This document shows, one piece after another, positions 32,282-41,547 of a stretch of DNA of 64,000 bases. Positions within the stretch are counted from its first letter, which is position 1, and every line of letters begins with the position of its first letter. A model generated the notes under the pieces. That model had not been told where the DNA came from. It was given only the letters and a program-made list of their open reading frames with translations, and did not search any database. A program made the translations under genes and the position numbers. This DNA comes from UBA7662 sp943369355 (GTDB lineage: Bacteria > Bacteroidota > Bacteroidia > UBA7662): assembly GCA_943369355.1 (NCBI GenBank), contig CALRMX020000004.1, positions 248,001-312,000 on the forward strand. The letters are read 5' to 3'.

Positions 32282-32817
32282 AAAAATCACTCCTCTTTTG
32301 CCTCCTTACCGCCTTCGGGCTTACCGTTGTAACTCCGCTATATGCACAAGACAGTTGGTCGGTAAAAGCCGAGCTGGGTGGCGCAGCTATGCTCTACAAA
32401 TTGGGCGTAAGTCGGTGTATACTCCCCAACTGGTGGCTAAGCGCCGGCGTTGGCAGCATTCGACTGTTAGAAAACGGCACCGAAAAAGCGCTTCAAATCA
32501 CCAGCATACCCATACAACTGTTTTACGACTTACCCTTTAAAAATGGGAAAAGCGGTTTAGAATGTGGTATTGGGCTCAGCAATTTGCTGCTCAGTGGCGA
32601 CTTGCTCGAGGCAGGTGGTAGCACCCAATGGCATTTGAACCCACACCTTCTGCTTCAATATCGCCATCACTTGTCCAATACGCACTGGGTTTTCAGGATA
32701 GGAATCAACCCAGTGGTTGGCACCAAAAGCATACTCGACCCAACCGTTCAAGCCTTTCAACCCCTGGGCTTTCGCATCGTCCCCATGCCCCTGCTCGGTT
32801 TAGGATATCGGTTTTAG
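32278..32817 (+). CDS. Small outer-membrane beta-barrel-like protein
   Basis: A 179-residue exported protein (signal peptide MKKSLLFCLLTAFGLTVVTPLYA, cleavage before QDSW) with barrel-like strands and a final strand PMPLLGLGYRF ending in phenylalanine. The ATG overlaps the stop codon of the serine hydrolase gene (ATGA), which fixes the start. It resembles the 'outer membrane beta-barrel' hypothetical proteins of Bacteroidota; no closer function is visible. Confidence 0.65.
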   Translation: MKKSLLFCLLTAFGLTVVTPLYAQDSWSVKAELGGAAMLYKLGVSRCILPNWWLSAGVGSIRLLENGTEKALQITSIPIQLFYDLPFKNGKSGLECGIGLSNLLLSGDLLEAGGSTQWHLNPHLLLQYRHHLSNTHWVFRIGINPVVGTKSILDPTVQAFQPLGFRIVPMPLLGLGYRF

Positions 32818-32839
32818 GAGAAAGCGTGTCAACAAGGGT

Positions 32840-33646
32840 TCACTCCTGGTGGATTTCGGCTACTACCCTAGCTTGCTTCTTCGCTGCCGGCAAAAAAGGT
32901 TTGCCCTGCAAGGCCTGCACCAAGGTAAAGGTGGCCAGCAAAGCATACACGCCTGCCAATACCCACGTCCATAGGGTACTTCGAAATACGTAAAACGACA
33001 GTAACGGCAGGAGCTGCAACGCGTGCATGCCCACAAAATGCGCGATACGCAAATCGCCCACAAGACGGCTCCAGCCTACGATAAATAAATTCGAGTTGTC
33101 GTTCAGCGCACCTACTGAATGGTTCATGCGGCTTCCCATCAAAAATCCCTGAAACGAGAACACAACAAAAATCACTATGCCGAGGCGAATTGCCCACACA
33201 TAGTGGTCGGGCAAATCGGGAAAACTGCGTGTAAAAAACAGCCAGCCGATATACCCTACATACGCCGCTACAGCCGAAGCCGCAAAGGCCATGAGCGAAT
33301 ACAAAACCGAATAGGTGGGCGTGCTCACATTAAAATGCGAGGCCTTGCCTTGTGCGGCCATCAGCGCGATGTACACAATTTCGAAGCCCAACAAAAGCAC
33401 CATGGCCCAATTAAAAAAACGAGGATTATACTCGGGGATATACGCCATGTACCAACCCATGGCCCATACCAAGGTGAAGGTAGAGAAGGCAAACTTGAAG
33501 GGTTTGTTCCAAGCATTTACCTGCTGGTATTCTACAGTGCTAACGCGCGTCATCACCAAACAAAACACAGCAAAAAGCAAACAGATCAAGCCGAAATAAA
33601 ACAAGGTTTCATTTCGCAGTTTTAATTCATGGATGAAGTATAACAT
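32840..33646 (-). CDS. Multipass membrane protein of unknown function
   Basis: A 268-residue integral membrane protein with about seven hydrophobic helices (for example LFYFGLICLLFAVFCLVMTRV, FAFSTFTLVWAMGWYMAYI, LLPLLSFYVFRSTLWTWVLAGVYALLATF). Histidine and arginine positions between helices (HYVWAIRLG, RIAHFVGMHALQ) are notable but do not fix a function. It starts 20 bp after the stop of the SDR gene and may be the last gene of the efflux operon. Confidence 0.6.
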   Translation of the reverse strand: MLYFIHELKLRNETLFYFGLICLLFAVFCLVMTRVSTVEYQQVNAWNKPFKFAFSTFTLVWAMGWYMAYIPEYNPRFFNWAMVLLLGFEIVYIALMAAQGKASHFNVSTPTYSVLYSLMAFAASAVAAYVGYIGWLFFTRSFPDLPDHYVWAIRLGIVIFVVFSFQGFLMGSRMNHSVGALNDNSNLFIVGWSRLVGDLRIAHFVGMHALQLLPLLSFYVFRSTLWTWVLAGVYALLATFTLVQALQGKPFLPAAKKQARVVAEIHQE

Positions 33647-33666
33647 GACGGTCTATTTTAATCGTT

Positions 33667-34458
33667 TTACTTTTTTCTGGAGGCTAACTGTTTTTTGATT
33701 TTCATCATCAAAAAGTCGGGGGTTATACGGGGCAAATTGGAAATAAACCAATTCTGGAAGCCCACCAAACGTTTGCCCTTGCCACGAAGCAATAATGCTA
33801 CCCCCACTTGGGCTACTTTGGCCGGCGAAATGGGTACGTTGGTGCTGTAGGCATTGGTGCGCAGCATCTCGGCGGTATTGAATGGGGTATCGGTAGGGCC
33901 CGGGCAAAACGTTACCACACCTACGCCGCTGCCTTCCAATTCGGCGGCGAGCGTTTCGCCAAAGGCCAATACAAAACTTTTGGTGGCCGAGTACACGCTG
34001 TAGTACGGGAACGGCAAAAACGAAAGCAACGATGCTAGCTGCATCACTGTGCCACTGCCCAGTGGCAATCGGTCGGCTACGAACAAGCGGGTTAGCACCA
34101 CCACCGACTGCATATTGAGTTGCATCATGGCGAGCACGGCCTCCAGCTCACTGCTGGCAAAGTCGCCATACAGCCCACTGCCGGCATTGTTCACCAAATA
34201 GTTGGGCAAGTGTCCGTCGGCACGGATGGCGCCATACAGCGCGGCTGCCGCGCCGGCCACGCTCAAATCGGCGGTATACACATACACCTGCACGGAATGT
34301 TGCGCTTGAATCAAGGATTTGAGCCGCTCGAGTTTATCGCCACTACGCGCAGTGAGTATCAGGTTGTGGCCCTTTTCGGCCAACTGCAGGGCCATTTCGC
34401 GGCCTATTCCGGTCGAGGCGCCGGTGATCATCGTAAGATTTTGCACGGCACTACTCAT
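33667..34458 (-). CDS. Short-chain dehydrogenase/reductase
   Basis: A 263-residue SDR enzyme. The cofactor motif TGxxxGIG is seen as TGASTGIG near residue 12, the NNAG motif as LVNNAGSGLYGDF, and the catalytic YxxxK as YSATK (YSVYSATKSF, about residue 158) preceded by the conserved serine. The ARSGDKL after strand 2 suggests NADP(H). Substrate is unknown. It overlaps the DUF2147 gene by 4 bp (ATGA) and thus belongs to the efflux operon; it may modify or detoxify a compound handled by the pump. Confidence 0.88.
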   Translation of the reverse strand: MSSAVQNLTMITGASTGIGREMALQLAEKGHNLILTARSGDKLERLKSLIQAQHSVQVYVYTADLSVAGAAAALYGAIRADGHLPNYLVNNAGSGLYGDFASSELEAVLAMMQLNMQSVVVLTRLFVADRLPLGSGTVMQLASLLSFLPFPYYSVYSATKSFVLAFGETLAAELEGSGVGVVTFCPGPTDTPFNTAEMLRTNAYSTNVPISPAKVAQVGVALLLRGKGKRLVGFQNWFISNLPRITPDFLMMKIKKQLASRKK

Positions 34459-34868
34459 TTAACACGGGTCCAGATTTCTGAGCGGCCAAATAGCGGCAGG
34501 CCTACATAGCCACGTACGTCGAGTTGGTTGCTGCTGTTGAGCTTCAGCACACAGTCGTATACTTTGCCTTCGCGGGGGTCGTAAATGGTGCCGTCGTACC
34601 AGCGACCATCTTCATAGCGGAAGTTTTTGAGCAGATCAAAGCTCTGCAAATCCCGTTTGCGAAGCTCTGGATTAGGATTTTTGAGGTCGAGGCGCTCGCC
34701 AGTGCCCCACACCACGCGACCATAATAGCGGTCGTTCTTCTTGTAGATAAGGAAACGGGCGTCTTTTTTGGCGGTGAGCCATTCGCCGAGTATGGCGTCG
34801 GCTGTTACGGTTTTGTCGCCAGCAAAGCTGGTGCTCACAAGCAGCAAAAGGGTCATTAACAATTTCAT
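34455..34868 (-). CDS. DUF2147 family exported protein
   Basis: A 137-residue protein with signal peptide (MKLLMTLLLLVSTSFAG). The mature part has the DUF2147 pattern: 'ILGEWLTxxKDARFxIYKKxDRYYGRVVW' near the start and YDPREGKVYDCVLKLN later. The fold is a lipocalin-like beta barrel; function is unknown. It overlaps by 4 bp both with the RND pump gene upstream and with the SDR gene downstream, so it is translated as part of the efflux operon. Confidence 0.85.
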   Translation of the reverse strand: MKLLMTLLLLVSTSFAGDKTVTADAILGEWLTAKKDARFLIYKKNDRYYGRVVWGTGERLDLKNPNPELRKRDLQSFDLLKNFRYEDGRWYDGTIYDPREGKVYDCVLKLNSSNQLDVRGYVGLPLFGRSEIWTRVK

Positions 34869-37800
34869 AAGGTGGTGATTTGAGTTTGTGTTTTAGGTTC
34901 AATGGCAGGAGGAATAAGTTTGTACATCACGGGCGTAACGATGCGCGATAAGACGGTGGAGCTGATGAGCCCCCCGATGAGCACCAGTGCCAATGGCGAA
35001 ATCTGTGGATTGGGGTTAAATGCGAGGGGAATAAGTCCACCGATGGCGGTGAGCGAGGTGAGCACCACCGGCAAAAAGCGCAGCTCTCCGGCTTTTTCGA
35101 TGGCCTCCTGCAAGGCCATGCCGTCGCTACGCAGCTGGTTGGTGAAGTCGACCAACAAAATCGAGTTTTTCACTTCAATTCCGGCTAGGCCAATAAAGCC
35201 GAGGATGGCGATGAACGACATGGGGTTGCCCGACAGCCAAAGCAGGGTGACGCCGCCAATCACACCCAACGGAATCACGCTCAGCACAATGAGGATGCCC
35301 TTGAACGTGCGGAACTGCAAGATGAGAACGGCCACAAAAAGGAATACCGTGAGCAAAATCACCGTAGCAAAGCCGCCACCAAAGGCATCGCCTTCGCTTT
35401 CGGCCTCGCCGGCCAATTGGTAGCCGTATCCTTCGGGAAAATTGAGGCGGTCGAGCTCAGGAACCAGCCCGGCCAGCACGTCGTTGGCCAATACGCCCTG
35501 CCGGGTGTAGGCGGTTACTTGCACAAAACGACGTTTGTTGAAGTGGCTGATCCGTGTGGGTGAGCTTTCGAGCTCTAAACTGGCCAACTGCTGCAACGGG
35601 AGGGCTATGCCCTGCATATTGGTCACACGCAAACCCGAAAATGCTTCCAAACCGGCCTGCGGTGCGCTGCGTGGCGTACCCAACACCACGGGGTAGTCGT
35701 TGCCGTCGTCGTCGCTGAGGGTAGCCACAGGCAAGCCGGCCACGGCCAAACGTACGGTTCGGTCGATATCGGAGGTAAGCACGCCCAAACTGCGGGCTTT
35801 GTCGCGGTTGATGACCAACTTTAAGTCGGTTTTGAGGGTATTCAACGGATTGTTGAGGTAGATGGTACCAGGCTGCTTGCGGAGCAGCGCCTCCACCCGA
35901 AACGACCAAGCGCGGAGGCTGTCGAGTTGATCGCCGTAAATGCGGATGGCAATGGGTGCTTCTATCGGCGGTCCTTGCTCGAAGTCTTTTACTTCAATGC
36001 GTGCTGTGGCAAAGCGGTTAAATCGTTGACGCAACAGGTCAATCACCTCCTTTTTACGGGTAGGAGAGCTGCCTGCCTCCAACTGCACAAAAAACTGAAC
36101 GAAGTCGCTTTTCTCTTCCTGCTGGGTAACGTTGTAGTAAATCTGCGGGTTTCCGCGCCCTACATTGGTGGTGTACCAGTCGATGTCGGCCACGGCAGCA
36201 AGCTCCGCCTCTATGCTGCGGCTCACCTCATCGGCATAGCGCAAATTGCTTTGCTGCGGCAGCTGTACGTTCACCAGAAAGATGGGCTTCTCGGAGGCGG
36301 GAAATAGCTTAAAACCAATCACCGGAAACAAGGCCAGCGAGCCAACAAACAAGCCACCGGCTACCAGCAAGGTAGCGCCAGGACGTGCCAGCGCATAGTG
36401 CATGAGCCTGGTGTAGGTGGCGCTAATGCCCTTTTGCAGCAACTGCAAGAAAATATTGCCCTCGGCATGCTGATGCTCCTTGAGCATGCGGCTCGCCAAA
36501 AAAGGCACCACGGTGAGCGATACCACCATCGAGGCCAAGACCGACGAGATGATGGCCATGGGGAGGCTGCGGATGAACTCGCCAGGACCGCCAGGTAAAA
36601 AAATCAGCGGTAAAAAGGCAATCACCAGCGTGGCGGTACAACCCAACACGGCCAGGGTAATTTGTTTGGTGGCTTTGATAGCGGCTTCTTTGCGGCTGTG
36701 TCCTTCCCGCAGCCAACGTTCGATGTTTTCAACGACTACAATGCTGTCGTCGACCAGCAAACCAAGCGCTACCACCAAACCAACAATACTCAACTGGTTG
36801 AGCGAATAGCCAAAGGCATTGAGTCCTACCAAGCCCAAAGCCAGCGAAAGCGGTATGGCCACCATCACGATGAGCGATGCGCGTGTGCCTAAGGGCAAAA
36901 GCGTAAACAAAACCAGCACAATGGCGATGGCGAAGTCGGTACCCAACCCTTTCAGCCGGCGGGCCACGTTGTCGGCCTGATCGAAATGTGCCAACAAACG
37001 CATGTTGGCGGGCAAACTTTTCTCAAAAGCCTCCACAATAGGCCGGTATTGCCGCTGCGTGCTCGCAATGTTGCTGCCCACCTTTTGTGCGGCATGCACC
37101 AATACGGCGCGCTGGCCGTTGAGGCGGGTGATGTGCTTCTGCTCCTGATCTTGCAGCTGCAAATCGGCGATGTCGCGCAAATGCACGAGCTCCCCACCTG
37201 CCTGATACACCACCGTGCCGGCAATGTCGTCGAGGTCGGCAAAGGGCCCGCTGGTCTTCACGTTAAAGCTTTTGGTACCTGCGGTAATGGCACCGCCGGG
37301 AATGTTTACGGCCTCGCTTTGCAGACTGCCAATGACCGCATTCAGGGGGATGTTTTTTTCGGCGAGCAAGTCGGTGCGCAAGCTAATCCGCACCTCTTGT
37401 TCGGGAGTGCCACTCACCTTTACCTTCTTGAGGCTGCCCACCTTTTCGAGGCGCTCTTGCAATTCCTCGGCTTTTTTGCGCAGCTGGCGGTACGAGGCCG
37501 TTTCACTCACCAAGGCCAGCTGCAGGATGTTCACGTCGGAGGGGTCTACCTTGCGGATGTCGATGCTGGCGATGTCGGCAGGGAGACTGCTCCGGAGCGC
37601 ATTCATCTCGCGGATCACCTCCTGGTATTTGGCGTCGATGTCTTCGCCGTACTTAAACTCTACCCGCACGATGGCCAAACCATCGTCGATGCTGGTCACC
37701 AACTTATCGATATTGTCGAGTTCATACAGCTTGTTTTCGATGGGTTTTACCACCAATTCCTCCATATCGGCGGGGCTCGTGCCGGGATATACCACCACTA

Positions 37801-37939
37801 TGGGGTAGGTGGGTGGGTTAATCTGCGGATCTTCGGCCCGCGGCATGGTGAGTAAGGTGGTTACGCCCACCACCGCCACCATCAGAAACATCACCAGGGT
37901 GAAGGCGTAGTTCCGAACTGAAAATTGAGTCAGGTTCAT
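34865..37939 (-). CDS. RND efflux pump inner-membrane permease
   Basis: A 1024-residue AcrB/HAE-type transporter with 12 transmembrane helices and two large periplasmic loops. It starts with the usual first helix (VRNYAFTLVMFLMVAVVGVT) and shows the proton-relay region VGLVVALGLLVDDSIVVVEN in TM4. Acting with the adaptor (37943) and TolC (38993) it exports drugs, bile-like compounds or other hydrophobic substrates in exchange for protons. It starts 3 bp after the adaptor gene and overlaps DUF2147 by 4 bp. Ligand preference cannot be read from sequence. Confidence 0.93.
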   Translation of the reverse strand: MNLTQFSVRNYAFTLVMFLMVAVVGVTTLLTMPRAEDPQINPPTYPIVVVYPGTSPADMEELVVKPIENKLYELDNIDKLVTSIDDGLAIVRVEFKYGEDIDAKYQEVIREMNALRSSLPADIASIDIRKVDPSDVNILQLALVSETASYRQLRKKAEELQERLEKVGSLKKVKVSGTPEQEVRISLRTDLLAEKNIPLNAVIGSLQSEAVNIPGGAITAGTKSFNVKTSGPFADLDDIAGTVVYQAGGELVHLRDIADLQLQDQEQKHITRLNGQRAVLVHAAQKVGSNIASTQRQYRPIVEAFEKSLPANMRLLAHFDQADNVARRLKGLGTDFAIAIVLVLFTLLPLGTRASLIVMVAIPLSLALGLVGLNAFGYSLNQLSIVGLVVALGLLVDDSIVVVENIERWLREGHSRKEAAIKATKQITLAVLGCTATLVIAFLPLIFLPGGPGEFIRSLPMAIISSVLASMVVSLTVVPFLASRMLKEHQHAEGNIFLQLLQKGISATYTRLMHYALARPGATLLVAGGLFVGSLALFPVIGFKLFPASEKPIFLVNVQLPQQSNLRYADEVSRSIEAELAAVADIDWYTTNVGRGNPQIYYNVTQQEEKSDFVQFFVQLEAGSSPTRKKEVIDLLRQRFNRFATARIEVKDFEQGPPIEAPIAIRIYGDQLDSLRAWSFRVEALLRKQPGTIYLNNPLNTLKTDLKLVINRDKARSLGVLTSDIDRTVRLAVAGLPVATLSDDDGNDYPVVLGTPRSAPQAGLEAFSGLRVTNMQGIALPLQQLASLELESSPTRISHFNKRRFVQVTAYTRQGVLANDVLAGLVPELDRLNFPEGYGYQLAGEAESEGDAFGGGFATVILLTVFLFVAVLILQFRTFKGILIVLSVIPLGVIGGVTLLWLSGNPMSFIAILGFIGLAGIEVKNSILLVDFTNQLRSDGMALQEAIEKAGELRFLPVVLTSLTAIGGLIPLAFNPNPQISPLALVLIGGLISSTVLSRIVTPVMYKLIPPAIEPKTQTQITTL

Positions 37940-37942
37940 GGC

Positions 37943-38980
37943 TTAGGGTTGTAGGGTGATGCGCGACTGTTCGTTGAGAAAGGGCGAGTTGCCGATAAGT
38001 ACCGAATCGATGCCTTCCAATCCCTCGCGTATCCAAATCTGGCTGTCGGCAATGGCGGCAAGCGTCACCGGCTGCTTACGCACTCCCTGGCCGTTGGCTA
38101 CAAACACAAAACCTTGCATGCCGTTGGCTTCGATGAGTGCCTCGTACGGGATGCGTTGTTGCAACTGCTGGCTGCTACTGCGCAACTCCACCTGAGCAAA
38201 GAGACCGTTGGCCAAAGCCAAATTTTGGGGTTCTAGGGCTACCTCTACCGTGAGCGCCCCGCGGTATGGGTTCAAATTGCGCTGCTTGCGGACTACCCTG
38301 CCTGCCAGCGGCTTGTCGGGGAAGGCCTCGAGGGTTACTAGGGCGGCATCGCCCTCACGAATTAGCGCCCAATCGCGATCCGATACCCCTACCCGTACCA
38401 ACCAGTCGGCCGTGCCAGTATGTTGTACGGCTAAAATGGGCTGGCCAGGACCGGCAATCTCTCCGGCATTGGCGATACGTGCAATCACAAAGCCGTCGGC
38501 TGTAGCACGTATGTTGGCATAGTCGCGGTTAAAACGCACACTTTCGTACTGTTCGCGTGCCAAGTCGCGGGCGGTGGTCACATTCTGGAGCTGCTCGAGG
38601 GTTGCTACGCTGTCGGCATACAGCCTATTCACCCGTTGGTAGTCGCGCTCGGCTTTGTCGAGGCCCAGCTTCGCCTGACTCAGTCCGGCTTCTATTTCGG
38701 TAGGCTGCAGCCTCGCAAGAAGCTGCCCTTTACGGACCATAGCGCCGTTTTCGACCAGTATTTCGGCTATTACACCGCCAATTTTAAAAGCATAACGTGC
38801 TTCTTCGCTGGTGGTGAGCTGACCCGAATAGGTCATCTTACGTTCGAGGGTGTCGGTGATGACGGCATGGGCCTTTACGGCTATGCTTTCCTCCTCGGTG
38901 GTGGGTTTTTCGCTGGCGGCTCCGCAGCTGCTCAGCAGGGCAGCGGTGGCTGCCAAATAAAGTGATACAGGTATGTGCAT
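37943..38980 (-). CDS. RND efflux periplasmic adaptor lipoprotein (HlyD/AcrA family)
   Basis: A 345-residue membrane-fusion protein. The signal ends in LSSC (Cys19), so it is a lipoprotein of the periplasm. It shows the biotinyl-lipoyl-like part (GQLTTSEEARYAFKIGGVIAEI then LVENGAMVRKGQLLARL), an alpha hairpin (GLSQAKLGLDKAERDYQRVNRL), the second lipoyl half (RATADGFVIARIANAGEIAG) and the beta-barrel/MP domain. It bridges the RND pump (gap 3 bp) to TolC (12-bp gap upstream). Confidence 0.92.
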   Translation of the reverse strand: MHIPVSLYLAATAALLSSCGAASEKPTTEEESIAVKAHAVITDTLERKMTYSGQLTTSEEARYAFKIGGVIAEILVENGAMVRKGQLLARLQPTEIEAGLSQAKLGLDKAERDYQRVNRLYADSVATLEQLQNVTTARDLAREQYESVRFNRDYANIRATADGFVIARIANAGEIAGPGQPILAVQHTGTADWLVRVGVSDRDWALIREGDAALVTLEAFPDKPLAGRVVRKQRNLNPYRGALTVEVALEPQNLALANGLFAQVELRSSSQQLQQRIPYEALIEANGMQGFVFVANGQGVRKQPVTLAAIADSQIWIREGLEGIDSVLIGNSPFLNEQSRITLQP

Positions 38981-38992
38981 GATGATCGGTTT

Positions 38993-40321
38993 TTAAGGTT
39001 GAAGGGTGGCTGCGGCACGTTCGGCTTCGGCAAAGGCTATCCAGCAGTCGTACAGCAAGAGGTTTTCCTGAAGGCGTGCTTGTACCCATTGATTGCGGGC
39101 GTCGAGCAGTTCTATTTGTAGCAGAGTTCCTTGTTGATATTGCCGATTGAGGTCGTTAAACCCACGCTCGGCCGCACTGCTGTATTCTCTGCTCGCAAGG
39201 TATTGGGCACGCTTGGCTTCGAGGCTCAACTGTGCTTGCTGCTGCTGCAACTCGAGTTGGCGACCAAGCTCGTCGTAACGTATGCTCAGATTTTTTTCTT
39301 CGAGACGCGCCAGCTGCTGACGGTAACGGTTTTTACCACTGCTGAAAAGGTCCCACTGCAGGGCAAAGCCCGCAAAATAGTAGCGCGACTTATCGTTGAA
39401 CTGCCAGTCGAAGGCTTGCGAGCCAACATCCACAAAAGCGTTGAAGCGCGGAATGCGGTAGGCGCCTGCCATGCGCGTCATCTCTGCCTGGATGTCGCGG
39501 GCCGAACGCAGCTGTGCCAGCTCTTCGCGCATGCCTGCCACCAATGGCCTTGTTACCGGCAGCTCCACCAAGCTGCTGTCGGTTTCGAGTGTACTGTCGC
39601 CCGGGCGGTTGAGCAGAAAGTTGAAGTAGAGCATGGCCTTGCGGCTTTGCATGCGGGCAGCTTCGGCCTCGGCTCGGTAGCGACTTAGCTCGCTGCGGGA
39701 GCGGCTCACGCTGGTGGGCGTGGCCTTGCCATTCCGCTGCAAGGCTTCATTCACGCGCAGCCCCTCCTCGGCCAAACTTACCGCCGAAGCGTAAATGCCC
39801 TCGGCTGCTTTGGCCTGCAGATAGCGATAGTAGGCTTGTTGTATCTCTTTCCTCAACTCACGTCGGTACACTTCTACGGCTGCTTGTTGGGCGCTGATGG
39901 CCTTATTGCGAATACGCTGCTGGTAGTTCAACTCAGCATTCAGTAAGGGAAAAGTGATGTGCAGCTTGAGGTCGTAAAAATTGTCGGGATTCAACAAAAT
40001 ACTCGCATTCTCGAGCTGCGGAAATGCCTGCGAGCCGGTTAGCTGATTCAGCGTAGCGTACACCGGATTGAGCAAATCGCCTGCTGGGAAATCGACCGTT
40101 CGGCCACCCCCAGCCAGAAAGTAGTTGGCCTGCAAACTCGCCGAGGGCAAAAACTGCGTTCGTGCTTCGCGCAGTGCCAGCAATGCCGTCTCCAGCTGCA
40201 CCGACTTCTGTCGAAGTCCGTCGTTGCTTTGCAAGCCCTGCTCCACATACCGCTCAAGCACCGTTTGCGCGGTACCCAGCAGTGGTGAAAAACAGAGACA
40301 GAAAAGAATTAATTTATTCAT
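38993..40321 (-). CDS. TolC family outer-membrane efflux protein
   Basis: A 442-residue protein with signal peptide (FCLCFSPLLGTAQ) and the duplicated long alpha-helical hairpins of the TolC/OEP family (QKSVQLETALLALREARTQF; RSELSRYRAEAEAARMQSRK; NLNRQYQQGTLLQIELLDAR). It forms the exit duct of the efflux pump. It is the first gene of the operon 40321-33667 (or to 32840). A 16-bp palindrome shared with the tetR promoter region lies 17 bp upstream of its ATG. Confidence 0.92.
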   Translation of the reverse strand: MNKLILFCLCFSPLLGTAQTVLERYVEQGLQSNDGLRQKSVQLETALLALREARTQFLPSASLQANYFLAGGGRTVDFPAGDLLNPVYATLNQLTGSQAFPQLENASILLNPDNFYDLKLHITFPLLNAELNYQQRIRNKAISAQQAAVEVYRRELRKEIQQAYYRYLQAKAAEGIYASAVSLAEEGLRVNEALQRNGKATPTSVSRSRSELSRYRAEAEAARMQSRKAMLYFNFLLNRPGDSTLETDSSLVELPVTRPLVAGMREELAQLRSARDIQAEMTRMAGAYRIPRFNAFVDVGSQAFDWQFNDKSRYYFAGFALQWDLFSSGKNRYRQQLARLEEKNLSIRYDELGRQLELQQQQAQLSLEAKRAQYLASREYSSAAERGFNDLNRQYQQGTLLQIELLDARNQWVQARLQENLLLYDCWIAFAEAERAAATLQP

Positions 40322-40337
40322 TGAATTATGATTATTT

Positions 40338-40353
40338 ATTGAACATTGTTCAT
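40338..40353. promoter_or_regulatory. Predicted TetR operator in front of the efflux operon
   Basis: ATTGAACATTGTTCAT contains the 13-bp perfect palindrome TGAACA-T-TGTTCA. The identical 16 bases occur at 41014-41029, upstream of tetR. Two identical palindromes, one before the pump operon and one before the TetR gene, are strong evidence of a shared operator. Confidence 0.75.
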
Positions 40354-40370
40354 GTTTAAGGCAAAAAAAA

Positions 40371-40988
40371 TCAAGTTTGACTCATCATACCCACCAAACT
40401 TTCGAAAGCCTCCTCGAGTAGTCGCTCAGGATTGGCCGGACTAGCCCCCTGAATACGTTCGCGGATGTACAAGGAGCACATCCCGTGTACTGCACTCCAA
40501 ATGGCGAAGGCCAAAGGCTCGGGCTGGTGTCCTTTGAAGTAACCTGCCCCTATACATTGGGTAACGGTTTGCCGCAATACGTCAAAGGCGTCCTCGCCTT
40601 CGTTCCATTTTTCGGTGTGTTGTTGCTTCAAAGAAGCCATCGGAGCGCGCATATTGAACATCAAATCGTACATTTCGCGGTTTTCGAGGGCAAAAGCAAT
40701 GTAGGTTCGACCTAAAGCCTTCAGTCGCTCGAAAGGATGCGAAACATGGAATAAAACCGACATCGAACGACCCAGCATAGAAAAACCACGACGGTGTAAA
40801 TCGTAAAGTATGTCGTTTTTATCGCGGTAATACACATAAACGGTTCCCACGCTGTACTCAATTTCTTGGGCAATATTCCGAATGGTCGTATTGTCGATGC
40901 CTTTGTCGACAAACAACTTCTGCGCAGCCTGAAGGATCAGCTCCTTCAGCTCTTCTTTTTCTTTGGCTTTGCGCTCGGCGGTTCCCAC
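40371..40988 (-). CDS. TetR/AcrR family repressor of the efflux operon
   Basis: A 205-residue repressor (GTG start). The N-terminal helix-turn-helix reads LILQAAQKLFVDKGIDNTTI then RNIAQEIEYSVGTVYVYYRDKNDIL (residues 16-60), classic for TetR; the C-terminal 130 residues form the ligand-binding helical core, of the TetR_C 'WHG' kind (AFAIWSAVHGMCSLYI). It lies just upstream of the tolC-pump operon on the same strand, and identical palindromes precede both. Most likely it represses both until a pump substrate binds. Confidence 0.9.
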   Translation of the reverse strand: MGTAERKAKEKEELKELILQAAQKLFVDKGIDNTTIRNIAQEIEYSVGTVYVYYRDKNDILYDLHRRGFSMLGRSMSVLFHVSHPFERLKALGRTYIAFALENREMYDLMFNMRAPMASLKQQHTEKWNEGEDAFDVLRQTVTQCIGAGYFKGHQPEPLAFAIWSAVHGMCSLYIRERIQGASPANPERLLEEAFESLVGMMSQT

Positions 40989-41013
40989 TTCTTTCAGATT
41001 ACGCTACAAATAA

Positions 41014-41029
41014 ATTGAACATTGTTCAT
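41014..41029. promoter_or_regulatory. Predicted TetR operator in front of the tetR gene
   Basis: Second copy of ATTGAACATTGTTCAT, 26 bp upstream of the GTG start of tetR. It implies autoregulation. See the copy at 40338-40353. Confidence 0.75.
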
Positions 41030-41079
41030 TTTTCCAAACGTCTGCGAGAAAAATTTCATACCAAAGGGAAAAGAGCCGC

Positions 41080-41547
41080 TCAAGAGCGCCAAAGTAAGCG
41101 CTCATCGAAAGGAAAAGGCTCCAGGCTTATCTTGTTAATTCGCTGGAAATCGGCATGGGCTGGATTCAAAAGCAGATTGAAATCGCCCCGAGTAACCACA
41201 CTTGGTACTAACAAGCCAAGCTGCTCGCCTTTGCGTAAAAAATCGTCGCCAAAACGTTGGGTGCTGCTCGTGTGGGGGAAGGTATTCCAGTTGCGTGGCA
41301 GTTGCTCGGGCGCGAGCTGTGCAAACGGAACGGCATCGGGTACTTCCAGTTCGAGCATAGCATAATCGTGGGGTAAGGCAGCCAAAGGTAGATGTACCAA
41401 CACCTCGGCCATGGCCAACGAGCGGTTACATGCCGTATAAACCACCTCCATACCGGGCGAATTCCATCGGGCACCATACCGCGCTGCACCCTTGCCCGAA
41501 AGCGGCCATGCATAGGCAGCGCGTACCAAACGAAATACCCGCATCAA
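41080..41547 (-). CDS. RES domain toxin (pair 1)
   Basis: A 155-residue RES-family protein. It shows the family core: RVFRLVRAAYA at the start, then GARWNSPGMEVVYTACNRSLAMAEVLVHL and QLPRNWNT, with conserved Arg, Tyr and Glu that form the NAD-binding site. RES toxins deplete NAD+ by phosphorolysis or hydrolysis, stopping growth unless bound by the Xre-type antitoxin. The start overlaps the antitoxin stop codon by 4 bp (ATGA). It resembles a second copy at 49969. Confidence 0.88.
   Translation of the reverse strand: MMRVFRLVRAAYAWPLSGKGAARYGARWNSPGMEVVYTACNRSLAMAEVLVHLPLAALPHDYAMLELEVPDAVPFAQLAPEQLPRNWNTFPHTSSTQRFGDDFLRKGEQLGLLVPSVVTRGDFNLLLNPAHADFQRINKISLEPFPFDERLLWRS

Noticed and set aside
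36986..37855. Long plus-strand open frame inside the RND pump gene
   Set aside because: Antisense shadow caused by the codon composition of the pump gene.
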